DNA of 64,000 nt from Bradyrhizobium tropiciagri (GCF_001189845.1 NZ_LFLZ01000013.1:96774-160773), one strand, 5' to 3'; shown: positions 53,803 to 62,659, counted from the stretch's first letter. The notes: generated from the letters alone by a model not told the origin. Translations and numbers: made by a program.

Positions 53803-55836
53803 ATGCGGTCCCTGTTTCGCCTGCTCGCCGCTCTGGTGCTTTGCGTGCAACCGGTGCTCGCCTGGGAGTATTGGGGCGGAGACCGCGGGGGACAACGCTT
53901 CTCGCCGCTGACGCAGATCACGGCGGACAATGTCGGCACGCTGGTGCGCGGCTGGGAATTCCGCACCGGCGATCTCGACGCTCGCCCGCCCGAGGTCATG
54001 AAGCGCACCAAGTTCGAGGTGACGCCGCTGTTCGTCGAGGACAGCCTGATCTTCTGCACGCCGTTCAACGAAGTGATCGCGCTCGATCCCGGCACCGGCG
54101 CGCAGAAATGGCGTTTCGATCCGAAGATCAGCATGGCGCAGCGGCCGGCCAACCGCTTCGTCTGCCGCGGCGTCGCGCACTGGACGGATGATCGTGCGGC
54201 CGAAGGCGCGGCCTGCAAGTCACGCATCTTCACCGGCACCAATGACACGCGCCTGATCGCGCTCGATGCCAGGACCGGCAAGCCCTGCGCCGATTTCGGC
54301 AATGGCGGCGAGATCAAGATCGATGCCGGCATGAAGCTGGAATGGCCGGGCGAATTTCAGATCACGTCGGCGCCGGTGACCGGCCGCGGCGTGGTCGTGG
54401 TCGGGTCCGCGATCGGCGACAACCGGCGGGTCGACGCGCCGGTCGGCGCGGTACGCGCGTTCGATGCACGGACCGGCCAGCCGCGCTGGACCTTCGATCC
54501 GCTGGTGCACGACAGCGTCGAGGCCGGCCACAGCAATGTCTGGGCGCCGATGTCGGTGGACGAGGAGCGGGGCCTGGTGTTCCTGCCGACGACATCGCCA
54601 AGTCCCGATTTCTGGGGCGGCAAGCGCCCCGGCAATGACGAGCACGCCAATTCGGTGGTCGCGCTGCGGATCGAGACCGGCGAGCTCGCCTGGGCCTTCC
54701 AGACCGTGCATCACGACGTCTGGGACTACGACCTGCCGGCGCAGCCGACGCTGGCGCGGATCGACACCGGCAACGGCATGCGTGACGTCGTGATCCAGCC
54801 GACCAAGCAAGGCTTTGTATTCGTGCTTGATCGCGATACCGGCGAGCCGGTGTGGCCGGTCGAGGAACGCGCGGTGCCACAGAACGGCGCCGAGGGCGAG
54901 AAGCTGTCGCCGACGCAGCCGTTTCCGACCCATGTGCCGCCATTGCTGACGCAGCGCATGACGGTCGATGATGTCGGCGGCATGCTGCCGGGCGTCGGCA
55001 GCGCGGCGTGCGAGAAGCTGTTCGCGCAATCCCGCAATGAGGGGCTCTACACGCCGCCGTCGACGCAAGGCACGATCGTCTATCCGATGACCGGCGGCGG
55101 CGTGAACTGGGGCAGCGCGGCGTTCGATCCGGTCAACCAGATCCTGCTCGCCAATGTCAGCCATGCGGCGCATATCATTACCTTGATTCCGCGCGACCAG
55201 GCCAAGGGCTTCAATCCGCCGTCCGGCCATGATTTCGGCCAGCAGCAGGGCGCACCGTTTGCGATGTCGCGGGCACTGGCGAGCACGGAGGTTGGCTCGC
55301 CATGCAACAAGCCGCCATGGGGCGAGACGGTGGCGGTCGATCTCAAGGCCGGCAAGGTGCTCTGGCATTCGACAGTCGGCACCAGCGAGGATCTCGCGCC
55401 GCTCGGCATCGCGCTCAATACCGGCACGCCGCTGCTCAGCGGCGTCGCGATCACCGCGGGCGGACTGGTGTTCACCGGCGCGATGGACGCCTATCTGCGC
55501 GCGTTCGATGTCAAGTCGGGAAAGCAATTGTGGCTCGGCCGGCTTCCGGTGCCGGGCGTCGCCAATCCGATGACCTATCTGTGGAAGGGCGAGCAGTATG
55601 TCGTGATCGGCGCCGGCGGCCATTCCGAAGGCGGCACATCGATCGGCGACAGCGTGGTGGCATTTCGCCTGCCGCGCCAGGGCGAGAGCGCTTCGCTGTG
55701 GACGCGCTTGATCGATCGTCCCGGCGGACGGTTCGTGCTCAAGGTGATCGAGGTTGCTTTGACGCTGATCGCGCTGACTGCGCTCATCGTGCTGCTGCGA
55801 CGCAGGCGGCGGGGCCGTCGCGCAAACGCGGTGTAG
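53803..55836 (+). CDS. PQQ-dependent dehydrogenase with C-terminal membrane anchor
   Basis: A 677-residue quinoprotein with an eight-bladed propeller. Signal peptide LLAALVLCVQPVLAW is followed by WGGDRGGQRFSPLTQITADN; tryptophan-docking repeats such as IALDPGTGAQKWRFDP and SVVALRIETGELAWAFQTVH are visible, and WDYDLPAQPTL resembles the glucose/quinate dehydrogenase group. The five N-terminal membrane helices of Gcd are absent; instead VLKVIEVALTLIALTALIVL and a basic tail end the chain. It should oxidise an alcohol or sugar in the periplasm and pass electrons to ubiquinone. ATG 53803 follows CGGGAGGAC. Confidence 0.88.
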   Translation: MRSLFRLLAALVLCVQPVLAWEYWGGDRGGQRFSPLTQITADNVGTLVRGWEFRTGDLDARPPEVMKRTKFEVTPLFVEDSLIFCTPFNEVIALDPGTGAQKWRFDPKISMAQRPANRFVCRGVAHWTDDRAAEGAACKSRIFTGTNDTRLIALDARTGKPCADFGNGGEIKIDAGMKLEWPGEFQITSAPVTGRGVVVVGSAIGDNRRVDAPVGAVRAFDARTGQPRWTFDPLVHDSVEAGHSNVWAPMSVDEERGLVFLPTTSPSPDFWGGKRPGNDEHANSVVALRIETGELAWAFQTVHHDVWDYDLPAQPTLARIDTGNGMRDVVIQPTKQGFVFVLDRDTGEPVWPVEERAVPQNGAEGEKLSPTQPFPTHVPPLLTQRMTVDDVGGMLPGVGSAACEKLFAQSRNEGLYTPPSTQGTIVYPMTGGGVNWGSAAFDPVNQILLANVSHAAHIITLIPRDQAKGFNPPSGHDFGQQQGAPFAMSRALASTEVGSPCNKPPWGETVAVDLKAGKVLWHSTVGTSEDLAPLGIALNTGTPLLSGVAITAGGLVFTGAMDAYLRAFDVKSGKQLWLGRLPVPGVANPMTYLWKGEQYVVIGAGGHSEGGTSIGDSVVAFRLPRQGESASLWTRLIDRPGGRFVLKVIEVALTLIALTALIVLLRRRRRGRRANAV

Positions 55837-56035
55837 TTCAGCGGCGCGCGCGTTGCGCCGCTGCATGACAAATCGGCGACATCGCTTCTCAATCCGTGCA
55901 TCGAAACGACGTGCAGACGAACGCGCGCGATGTCATGCTTGCGCTCGCCGCGACGCTTCGCCTACGAGGTCGCGACGGACGCGCTGGGCTTCCAGCGAGC
56001 TGTTCATTTCAGATCATTTGCCCATGGAGATTGCG

Positions 56036-56329
56036 ATGAAGATCACTGCCTCGATCATGCTTGCCGCCGCGCTCGCGCTGTCGTCCGCGCCGGCTAGCGC
56101 CACCGTCCTCGATCTCTCGACCATGACCTGCAAGCAGTTCGTTGAAGGCGGCGATGACACCATCAAGATGGTGCTGGTCTGGATGGACGGCTGGTACAAG
56201 GGCGATTCCGACGAGGCGATCATCGACACCGAGGTGTTTACCGAGAACGCCAAGAAGTTCGGCACCTATTGCGGAAAGAATCCGACCATCAGCATCGTCA
56301 ACGCCGCCGAAGCCGTGCTCGGCAAGTAA
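56036..56329 (+). CDS. HdeA/HdeB-family periplasmic protein
   Basis: A 97-residue precursor: signal ASIMLAAALALSSAPASA, then LDLSTMTCKQFVEGGDDTIK and GTYCGKNPTISIVNAAEAVL, with two Cys (32 and 79) for a disulphide. Family members are acid-stress chaperones. ATG 56036 follows GGAG; an in-frame ATG at 56024 is possible. Confidence 0.85.
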   Translation: MKITASIMLAAALALSSAPASATVLDLSTMTCKQFVEGGDDTIKMVLVWMDGWYKGDSDEAIIDTEVFTENAKKFGTYCGKNPTISIVNAAEAVLGK

Positions 56330-56337
56330 CGTTGCTT

Positions 56338-56386
56338 GAGCATGATCTCTTCGGAAAACCGCTTCGCACTTTTCCGGATCATGCTC
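56338..56386. repeat. Intergenic palindrome GAGCATGATC type
   Basis: GAGCATGATC (56338-56347) and GATCATGCTC (56377-56386) are perfect inverted arms, with CGGAAAA and TTTTCCG pairing inside. As I recall, this palindrome type is frequent in Bradyrhizobium and Rhodopseudomonas genomes. Lying between convergent genes, it may serve as a two-way terminator. Confidence 0.75.
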
Positions 56387-56847
56387 TATCCCGGCAGCAT
56401 CGCGAACGCGCTCGATACCATCGCCACCGGCTTGTTGTCGGTGGCAGAGGACAGCGTGACGCGGCCGAAGCTCATGGTGCGGCCGAGCCGGACCACGCGG
56501 GCGTCGGCCAGCACGTCGGAGGCGGTCACCGCGCGCATAAAGTGCGTGGTCTGGTCGACCGTCGTCATCGGGCGATAGCCCTTGTTGGCCGCGAGGTTGG
56601 CGAGCACCATCGCGGTGTCGGCGAACGCCATCAGGGCCTGGCCGCAGACGATGCCGCCATTACGGCACAGCCGCTCCGAGAACGGCATGCGCAGGATGGC
56701 GCCGGGCTGCCAATCGGCAGCGTTGCCGGGCGGCGGCGTGAACTCGAACTGCTCGATCGACAGATTGAGATCCTGCACCCACGGCGCAAAGACGTCGCCG
56801 AGCACCCGTCGCGCCTCGTCGATCCCGAATTCACCGGCCTGCTGCAT
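56386..56847 (-). CDS. PaaI-like hotdog thioesterase
   Basis: A 153-residue acyl-CoA thioesterase-like hotdog protein. Typical stretches are RNGGIVCGQALMAFADTAMV and GYRPMTTVDQTTHFMRAVTA, then VLADARVVRLGRTMSFGRVT. It probably hydrolyses an acyl-CoA thioester. It lies 44 bases downstream of the amidase gene and may share its operon. Confidence 0.85.
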   Translation of the reverse strand: MQQAGEFGIDEARRVLGDVFAPWVQDLNLSIEQFEFTPPPGNAADWQPGAILRMPFSERLCRNGGIVCGQALMAFADTAMVLANLAANKGYRPMTTVDQTTHFMRAVTASDVLADARVVRLGRTMSFGRVTLSSATDNKPVAMVSSAFAMLPG

Positions 56848-56890
56848 GACGTCCCGTTTCCCTGTTGATTTATTGTTCTCTACCTATCGC

Positions 56891-58366
56891 CTAGTTGCGC
56901 GTGACATGCACGCCCGGCGTCTGGCCGGCATTCCACTTGCCGTCGATCGCCCGCTCGATTTGGGCAGCGAGCTGCAGCAGGAGGCCGTCATCGGCCTGTT
57001 TTGCGATCGCCTGGATGCCGAGCGGCAAGCCGTGCTCGTTGGTCGCGAGCGGCAGCGAGATCGCCGGGATGCCGCAGAGATTGGCGAGCGGCGTGAAGGC
57101 GAAGTTGCGCCAGAGATTGCCGAACCAGTCCAGCACCGACGGATTGTCGCTGATGGTGAGATATTCCGTGGTGCCGACCTTCGGTGTCGGCAGCGCCGTG
57201 ATCGGCGTCAGGATGATGTCCCAATCCTCGAAGAACGTGCCGAAGCCGCGCGCCGTCGTGTTGAACACGGCCTGCATGCGGGCGCGATCGGCGAAGCTAA
57301 AGTCGCGGCCATGCTCCCAGATGCGGATGTTGATCGGCTCGATCAGGTCCGCCGGCGGCCGCTCGAGGCCGCGCGCCGCGAGCATGTTGCCGATCACGAC
57401 GGCGAAATTGCTGATGTAGCAGGTGGTCTGCGCCGCGAAGGCTTCCGCGTAGTCGAGCGACGGCAGTGCGTAATCGACCTGATGGCCGAGACCTTCGAGG
57501 AAGCGTCCGACCCGCTCGAGCTCGGCGGCGATATGCGGCGTCGCGCGATAGTCGCCCCAGGTGTGCGACAACGCGATCTTGAGCCGGCCGGGGTCGCGCG
57601 CGATCATTGCTGTATACGGCTCCGGCGGGGTCCAGAACGGCATGAACTCGCCGGGCGCAGGTCCGCGGCACGCATCGACGAAGGCTGCGGTGTCGCGCAC
57701 CGAGCGCGACTGGCAGCCCTGGATCGAAACGAGGCCAGTGAGATCGGACAGATGCGGCGCGAGCGAGAACACGCCGCGTGATACTTTCAGTCCGATATTG
57801 CCGTTGACGCCGGCGGGAATCCGGATCGAGCCGCCGCCATCGGTCGCATGCGCGATCGGCACCGCGCCGGCGGCGACCATCGCCGCACTGCCGGCCGACG
57901 ATCCGCAGGTGGTGTAGTCGGTATTCCAGGGATTGCGCGTGACATAGACCGCGGGGTTTTCGGCCGAGCTGCAGACCCCGAACTCCGGCGTCGTGGTGCG
58001 GCCGATCAAATTGAGGCCGGCCTTGCGCAGTTTCGTGGTCAGGAAGGTGTCGGCTGCGGCGCGGTTGCCGCGCATCATCAGCGAGCCCATTTCCTGCAAC
58101 CGTCCCTTCAAGGTGGGGCCGAGGTCCTTCATCAGGAAGGGCAGGCCGGCGAACGGGCCGTTGAGGTCGGCGCCATCGCGCGCGGGATCTGCGATCACGT
58201 CGTCGAACAGCTCGACCACGCCCGACAGCCTGGGATCGACCTTGGCGACGGCGCCGGCTGCCTGCGCCGCCAGCTCCCGCGGCGTCAGCTCGCCATTGCG
58301 GACGCGCTCGGCGAGCGCCGTCCCGTCATGCCGCGTCCATTCGTCCCAGCTCATCGCCAAAGTCAT
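56891..58366 (-). CDS. Amidase (amidase-signature family)
   Basis: A 491-residue intact amidase. The triad positions are Lys in LPFLMKDLGPTL, the Ser pair in TTCGSSAGSAAMVAAG (CGSSAG instead of GGSSGG) and the nucleophile Ser in TDGGGSIRIPAGVNGNIGLK. The C-terminal PLATNEHGLPLGIQAIAKQA is complete, unlike the frameshifted amidase at 2884. Substrate unknown. Confidence 0.9.
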   Translation of the reverse strand: MTLAMSWDEWTRHDGTALAERVRNGELTPRELAAQAAGAVAKVDPRLSGVVELFDDVIADPARDGADLNGPFAGLPFLMKDLGPTLKGRLQEMGSLMMRGNRAAADTFLTTKLRKAGLNLIGRTTTPEFGVCSSAENPAVYVTRNPWNTDYTTCGSSAGSAAMVAAGAVPIAHATDGGGSIRIPAGVNGNIGLKVSRGVFSLAPHLSDLTGLVSIQGCQSRSVRDTAAFVDACRGPAPGEFMPFWTPPEPYTAMIARDPGRLKIALSHTWGDYRATPHIAAELERVGRFLEGLGHQVDYALPSLDYAEAFAAQTTCYISNFAVVIGNMLAARGLERPPADLIEPINIRIWEHGRDFSFADRARMQAVFNTTARGFGTFFEDWDIILTPITALPTPKVGTTEYLTISDNPSVLDWFGNLWRNFAFTPLANLCGIPAISLPLATNEHGLPLGIQAIAKQADDGLLLQLAAQIERAIDGKWNAGQTPGVHVTRN

Positions 58367-58541
58367 GTCGTCGATTCCTTTTCTGCTTTGTTGCGCACTG
58401 TAATTTGCAGAGCCGCCCGGTCAAACCGTCGCGCGTGCGCTACGTTCCGAGGCGCATGCGCTGCGCTGCAAGCGCCGTGCCCGGCTTGAAAATGCCCCAG
58501 TTTCGGCGCCCAATTGCCCTTCGTCAGCGTTGGGGGCGTAC

Positions 58542-58673
58542 ATGTTCCGCAGGTTGGTGTTGCTGGGCGGCGTGATCGCGATCGGGCTTGCGCTTGGTGG
58601 TTGCACGCGATGCGGTCCGATCTGGGACGACTGGATGCAGTCGCCGAAATCCTGCAAGTCAGACCATCTCTAG
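58542..58673 (+). CDS. 43-residue lipoprotein
   Basis: ATG 58542 after TGGGGGCG opens MFRRLVLLGGVIAIGLALGG with lipobox LGGC (Cys21), followed by a 22-residue mature peptide with two more Cys (RCGPIW and SCKSDHL). It stops at TAG 58671. Small lipoproteins of this type are easily overlooked. Function unknown. Confidence 0.65.
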   Translation: MFRRLVLLGGVIAIGLALGGCTRCGPIWDDWMQSPKSCKSDHL

Positions 58674-58747
58674 GGCAGGGACGGGTGCGCTTGGCGGCAG
58701 CTTTCTTGCGGTGATATACCGCTGGCGAAAATGCAGGGAGCGTTGTG

Positions 58748-59050
58748 ATGAGAGTTTTGTGCGCAGTTGCGGTCGCGGTGCTGCTGTCGGCGCCGGCCTA
58801 TGCGCAAATGCCGAACGTCAATCTGATGCCTGAGGTCAAGACCAAGACCCAGGACGAGAAGGATCGGGACGCGGTCAACGACCGGGCCTACAAGGATTCG
58901 CTGAGCAAGATCCCGGATGCCAAGGGATCGTCCGATCCCTGGGGCGCGGTGCGCAGCGATGCGCCGAAGGCGGCCACCCACCCGGCCAAGCCGAAGACCA
59001 AGACCGGAAGCTCCGCGCAGCCCGCAGGCTCTGCGCAGCGCAGCCAATAA
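58748..59050 (+). CDS. Small secreted protein, paralogue of 51928 gene
   Basis: A 100-residue precursor: signal VLCAVAVAVLLSAPAYAQ, then a charged region with NDRAYKDSLSKIPDAKGSSD and PWGAVRSDAPKAA. The core AYKxxLxxIPxxKxxxDPWG is shared with the protein at 51928. The Lys/Pro-rich tail may bind the envelope or nucleic acid. Function unknown. Confidence 0.75.
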   Translation: MRVLCAVAVAVLLSAPAYAQMPNVNLMPEVKTKTQDEKDRDAVNDRAYKDSLSKIPDAKGSSDPWGAVRSDAPKAATHPAKPKTKTGSSAQPAGSAQRSQ

Positions 59051-59148
59051 GCCCCGTTCGGGCCTGCTTCGCCGGCTCCCGCAGACTCGGATTTTCCCCG
59101 CGTCGCCCCTATATTGGGGGCGTCGTCAGTTGGTCCGGAGTTGCGGCA

Positions 59149-59379
59149 ATGGTGTTTCGTCCGCGCGATCTCGCCAGCCGGATGGCTGCGCGGCGCAAGC
59201 CGGATGACGGCTATCTGCGCGAGACCTTCAGCCTGCCGCGCGATCAGGCCCGCCTGCGGGCGCGCGCCTTTCTCAAGCGCTATCCGAAGGCCGCCTATAT
59301 GAGCGCGGTCGAGAGCTGGCGTGAGCTGCCCGGCGGCGAAATCGAGTTCACGATGCGGCGGCTGGCCAGCGCGGACTGA
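59149..59379 (+). CDS. Small protein, unknown function
   Basis: A 76-residue basic protein starting MVFRPRDLASRMAARRKPDD with RARAFLKRYPKAAYMSAVES and ending IEFTMRRLASAD. The even coding pattern and compact length suggest a real gene. No family recognised. Confidence 0.6.
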   Translation: MVFRPRDLASRMAARRKPDDGYLRETFSLPRDQARLRARAFLKRYPKAAYMSAVESWRELPGGEIEFTMRRLASAD

Positions 59380-59432
59380 CGCGCGCGGCCTGTTTGGCCG
59401 GTGCAGCGGAGCCGGTCGAAACCGGCTGCGCC

Positions 59433-59639
59433 TCAATCCCGATCGCTCTGCCCGCGGGGGCGTCCCAGCCCGAGATTGTTCAGCTCGCGGTCGATCCGCA
59501 GCTGCACGCGGCGGATCGCCAGGAGGTCGAGTTTCGCTTCGGTCTTGCCGGTGAAGACCCGGTCTCCGATCTGGAAACGCCATTTCCAGACGCCGGCCGT
59601 GACCTGCGTGACGCTGAATTCGACGCCCTTGTGAATCAT
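59433..59639 (-). CDS. 68-residue protein, unknown function
   Basis: ATG 59639 opens MIHKGVEFSVTQVTAGVWKW RFQIGDRVFTGKT and an Arg-rich helix, AIRRVQLRIDRELNN. Small proteins with the same WxWRFQIG pattern are common in Bradyrhizobium, as I recall. Longer upstream starts give no further similarity. Function unknown. Confidence 0.6.
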   Translation of the reverse strand: MIHKGVEFSVTQVTAGVWKWRFQIGDRVFTGKTEAKLDLLAIRRVQLRIDRELNNLGLGRPRGQSDRD

Positions 59640-60335
59640 CTGGAACGGTTCCGCGAAGGAATGGCGGTCCTCGATAATTAAACTAAAGGTTGTAGCAATA
59701 ATTAACACCCGTAAAGCGATGTTGTGAACCGCGGTGCCCGTCCGGGCGCGGTTGTGGATCCCGAAGTGGATCCATCCGCCGGCGGCACGCCATGTCTCGC
59801 GGCGCGAAATCTGGCATTGGCCCCGGCGAGTCAATGTTACGAACTCTGGCGGAACCCGAGTCTTCCCATGAAGGCTACGTAGTTTTTTTGAGGGTCAGGA
59901 GGGGTACCAAGGTAGTATGCAGATTGTGCCAATCGCGCGCCGTCGTCTCCAAATCCGCCGGTAACTCGTTGATTATCCGGGGCACTTGGGGCGAGGGCGG
60001 ATCCCCCTGCGCGCGGAACTTTGTTCTGGCCCGGAGAACTACGGATCGCGCCGGACCGCTATCCAAACGGTCCGAAAACTGGCTTACGCCGCGTTCCGGA
60101 GCGCTGACCTTTTCAGCCGATCGGATGGCGGACAGCACAACGCCGCCCGCTTGAAATAGCTGCGGACGGCGTTGGCCCTAGCCCCAGGAAAGGTGTGCAA
60201 AATCCTGATGGCTGGAAGTCTATACAATTTGTGCCAGAGGACATGTCCCAAATTGGCTATCACGGTGACCAACCCGAGTGGCTCGGCCTCGGCGTGCAGC
60301 AAGAACGGATGGCGTCCTATGGAAAATGATGGGGC

Positions 60336-60440
60336 TAGAACATTTACTATGCCGTCTCGGTAGTCCTACTGAGAACATCGGCCAGGCCGCGGTTTCCGTT
60401 CGCTCCATCCGATGCGAAGCGCGTGCAACCGGTGCCGTCC
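60336..60440 (+). repeat. Dispersed repeat copy 1
   Basis: Core GGTAGTCCTACTGAGAAC with ATCGGCCAGGCCGCGGTTTC at 60359-60400. An upstream CTAGAACATT and a downstream divergent GTGCCGTCC...GGGCACTCGC match the other copies. Confidence 0.65.
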
Positions 60441-60564
60441 CTGTTGGGCACTCGCGGAGGGGACCCGGATACACCGGAATAGGAACGAGCGCAGCGCACT
60501 CCGAATTATCATCTGTTCGGGTGCTGTTCCTGCCGGGCAGCATCGGGACGATCAAAGTGCAACT

Positions 60565-60603
60565 CGGCCCCGGTTAGTGCCCACTCGCTGGGGCCGCTCC
60601 TTT
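60565..60603 (+). terminator. Terminator-like hairpin
   Basis: CGGCCCC (60565-60571) pairs with GGGGCCG (60590-60596), followed by CTCCTTT. It is related to the stronger hairpins at 61201 and 63944. Confidence 0.5.
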
Positions 60604-60783
60604 ACACCAGCGATCCGGAAGAGAGCAGCCGCGCGAACCCGAGGCGGCTGCGGGCAATGGCGTTTGGCCAGCCTGGCCAAAGCACTTCACGGTTCAAATT
60701 CGCGGGCAGCCAGAGAGCCGCGAACAAATTGGGCACCATCGAAATCTATATGCCTAGAAGCGTGCATAATTCTGCGGGCGTTT

Positions 60784-61010
60784 GGCACAAACTGCATATT
60801 GACTGATGGCCGTATAAAAAGCCGGCGACCGTTAGAACATCCCGTGATCGCCACACGGGCCGTGCGACCGAGAACATCGGCTAAGCCATGGTTTCCCTTT
60901 GCTTAATCCGAACGGCGAAATTCTCAAATCCAATTGCGGATCCGTGCGCTGAAATATGCTTAGCGCCTAAATCCTGGTGCTGTCCTAGTTAGGACACTCG
61001 CAGGAACGAA
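60784..61010 (+). repeat. Dispersed repeat copy 2
   Basis: Contains GGCACAAACTGCATA (60784-60798), AGAACATCCCGTGATCGCC (60834-60852), ACCGAGAACATCGGCTAAGC (60867-60886), GCTTAATCCGAAC, then GCGCCTAAATCCTGGT and AGGACACTCGCAG. All these blocks recur in the same order in copies 3 and 4. Confidence 0.75.
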
Positions 61011-61164
61011 TTAGGACACCCCGACCGTTAAGCATCCGGACGATTTGTTTACGTTTGATTCACTCAGGTTAATTGACTGGCTCGCGCTTTGATTCGATCA
61101 TCCCGGCACTGGGCATGGCGGGTTTCATTAAGGACAATTTTTTAAGGCCCAGAGGGGCGCCTAA

Positions 61165-61512
61165 TCATTGCATCGGCGGCTCGGCAAGGCTGGAATGAGG
61201 AACGGCCTCAGCATCACCTCCAAGGGGTGCTGGGGCCGTTTCTTTAGGCTGCTGATCTGGACGAGAGGAGCCGTGCGAACCGGCCCGCCTCTCTCTCTCT
61301 GACACGAACTTGGCGAGGATTTGGATGGGCTGCTTAGGCTCGGCCTCGTTCGCCAAAAACAGGTAGTAGCCGCCCCCGTCTACAGCGATCCCGTCGTCAT
61401 TGGCTTGCTGGACTTCGCGTGTGGTGATGCAGTCAACGCAAATTACGGTTGCATTCGTTACTTCGATTGAAGCGCTGCGTCTGACGCTAAAGATGCTTGT
61501 CGATTCCAACAT
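61165..61512 (-). CDS. Possible 115-residue protein, unknown function
   Basis: From ATG 61512 the minus strand reads MLESTSIFSVRRSASIEVTN, CVDCITTREVQQANDDGIAV and YYLFLANEAEPKQPIQILAK, which looks protein-like. A strong terminator hairpin (61201-61245) lies inside its 3' end, and its ATG overlaps that of the plus-strand gene at 61511. Only one of the two is likely to use that start. Confidence 0.35.
   Translation of the reverse strand: MLESTSIFSVRRSASIEVTNATVICVDCITTREVQQANDDGIAVDGGGYYLFLANEAEPKQPIQILAKFVSERERRAGSHGSSRPDQQPKETAPAPLGGDAEAVPHSSLAEPPMQ
61201..61245 (+). terminator. Strong intrinsic terminator
   Basis: AACGGCCTCAGCA (61201-61213) pairs with TGCTGGGGCCGTT (61228-61240), with one G-T pair, followed by TCTTT. 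It sits about 190 bases downstream of repeat copy 2, as a similar hairpin does after copy 4. Confidence 0.8.
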
Positions 61513-61882
61513 GGATTTCCAAAAGTTCAATGCGCAAGCGGGAATAGAGCATCTGCCGAAGGTGCATGCGATTGTCATGACGCATTGTGGCTGGAATCGG
61601 CAGAAGCCGAACAATCCCGATAGTTCGACGCGGTTCTTTATCGAACAAGCGCTAAACATCGCGAAAGAATACGCGCATGTGTTCTCGGAGTCGGATGTTA
61701 GCAAATGCTTCTACTTGCTGGACGACTTCCATTCGAGCGGTCGTATCAGCGGCAATCAACGAATCCCGCTGGCAAAATTGGAAAGTGGCAAAAAGTACAT
61801 CGTGGAAGGTCAGCGATTGGAGGTTAACCCGTCGGTCGATCGCTATAAGCGCGAGATGGCGAACCTGTCAGCCGCCCTTTGA
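61511..61882 (+). CDS. Protein of unknown function, about 123 residues
   Basis: From ATG 61511 the frame reads MDFQKFNAQAGIEHLPKVHA, IVMTHCGWNRQKPNNPDSST, HVFSESDVSKCFYLLDDFHS and ends VDRYKREMANLSAAL. Starts at 61487 or 61400 would lengthen it. Composition is less GC-rich than the backbone genes, suggesting foreign origin. A hairpin at 61889-61913 follows the stop directly. No family recognised. Confidence 0.55.
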   Translation: MDFQKFNAQAGIEHLPKVHAIVMTHCGWNRQKPNNPDSSTRFFIEQALNIAKEYAHVFSESDVSKCFYLLDDFHSSGRISGNQRIPLAKLESGKKYIVEGQRLEVNPSVDRYKREMANLSAAL

Positions 61883-61888
61883 AATGAA

Positions 61889-61913
61889 AGAGGCCGCCAA
61901 CTGAGGCGCCTCT
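61889..61913. terminator. Hairpin between convergent small genes
   Basis: AGAGGCCGCC and GGCGCCTCT pair around AACTGA with one bulged base. The AACTGA loop recurs in the hairpins at 62429 and 63240. Confidence 0.7.
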
Positions 61914-61924
61914 CGGCGCGATAA

Positions 61925-62272
61925 TCAAGATAGCTGTTGTTGCCGGACTTCTCCCGGTTTCATGTCCAACTCCGCTATATGCTCGGGGCTTAGCCGCCGT
62001 TCGACTAAGCTGGCTGCCCAGCCCTCCGGAATGACGTCAAGGACACGGTCCACCGCTTCATCCCGGTTCGTGACGGCCATCCAAATCTGCAAACTCCCGT
62101 CGTCTGTCGTGACCCGAACCAGGTGGACTTCAGGGTGGACGCCGTTTTTCTCAGCAAGTAGTTCCTCAATGAGTTGCTTGATTCCGTCGCTGGCGATCCG
62201 GTCCGTAACGCGAGACGCTAATCCTCGATAGTGGGCGATTTTCTCGTCGATTTTTTTGCATTTGTCGCACAT
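61925..62272 (-). CDS. Small CxxC protein, unknown function
   Basis: A 115-residue protein starting MCDKCKKIDEKIAHYRGLAS. The N-terminal CDKC could bind a metal; a helical segment follows (ITDGIKQLIEELLAEK-like at about 27-43). The rest reads EVHLVRVTTDDGSLQIWMAV and IPEGWAASLVERRLSPEHIA. Related small proteins are common in Bradyrhizobium, as I recall. Function unknown. Confidence 0.7.
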   Translation of the reverse strand: MCDKCKKIDEKIAHYRGLASRVTDRIASDGIKQLIEELLAEKNGVHPEVHLVRVTTDDGSLQIWMAVTNRDEAVDRVLDVIPEGWAASLVERRLSPEHIAELDMKPGEVRQQQLS

Positions 62273-62428
62273 TGCCGCGCCGTTGCGGTTGGGATGTGCT
62301 CGTCAACTAGCATAGGTTACCGCCGTTCCTCTCCTCTCGGATTTGAGAACGAGTTGTGAATCATCAAAATCTATGCGCCTAGAACGCGGAATAAGGCGAG
62401 GTTGGAAACAGGTCGGCGCCCGCAGAAC

Positions 62429-62450
62429 AGGCCGCCAACTGAGGCGGCCT
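62429..62450 (-). terminator. Terminator of small minus-strand gene
   Basis: AGGCCGCC and GGCGGCCT form a perfect 8-base stem around AACTGA, 6 bases beyond the stop of the gene ending at 62456. Confidence 0.75.
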
Positions 62451-62455
62451 TACAG

Positions 62456-62659
62456 TCAGGTCTGCGATTGAAGGTTGGAGGCACGCAACCATTCGGTCAT
62501 GCCCGCGCCGATTTCAGCTTGGCGTGCAAGCTTCAGCAGCGCCTCCTTTTCGGTACCTGGCTGTAGCGTCAGAGCCCGTTCACGTAGCTCATTGGCACGT
62601 CGGGCAAGCCTCTCTTCAAGTGAAAGCGTCTGCTTCACACGGCGACGTTTCGAACCCAT
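62456..62659 (-). CDS. 67-residue basic protein, unknown function
   Basis: ATG 62659 opens MGSKRRRVKQTLSLEERLAR, then RANELRERALTLQPGTEKEA and LLKLARQAEIGAGMTEWL, a mostly helical protein. It is of a type common in Bradyrhizobium, as I recall. A start at 62740 would overlap the next gene and adds nothing recognisable. Confidence 0.65.
   Translation of the reverse strand: MGSKRRRVKQTLSLEERLARRANELRERALTLQPGTEKEALLKLARQAEIGAGMTEWLRASNLQSQT

Larger units (their letters stand above)
59835..61164. other. Gene-free, repeat-rich stretch
   Basis: About 1.3 kb with no gene I can support. It holds two copies of a dispersed repeat (60336-60440 and 60784-61010), short inverted pieces of the same family (TATGCAGATTGTGCC at 59916-59930 and TATACAATTTGTGCC at 60220-60234) and a terminator-like hairpin at 60565-60596. 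Confidence 0.6.

Noticed and set aside
54220..55866. 548-codon minus-strand frame
   Set aside because: Antisense to the PQQ dehydrogenase; its composition is the mirror of that gene.
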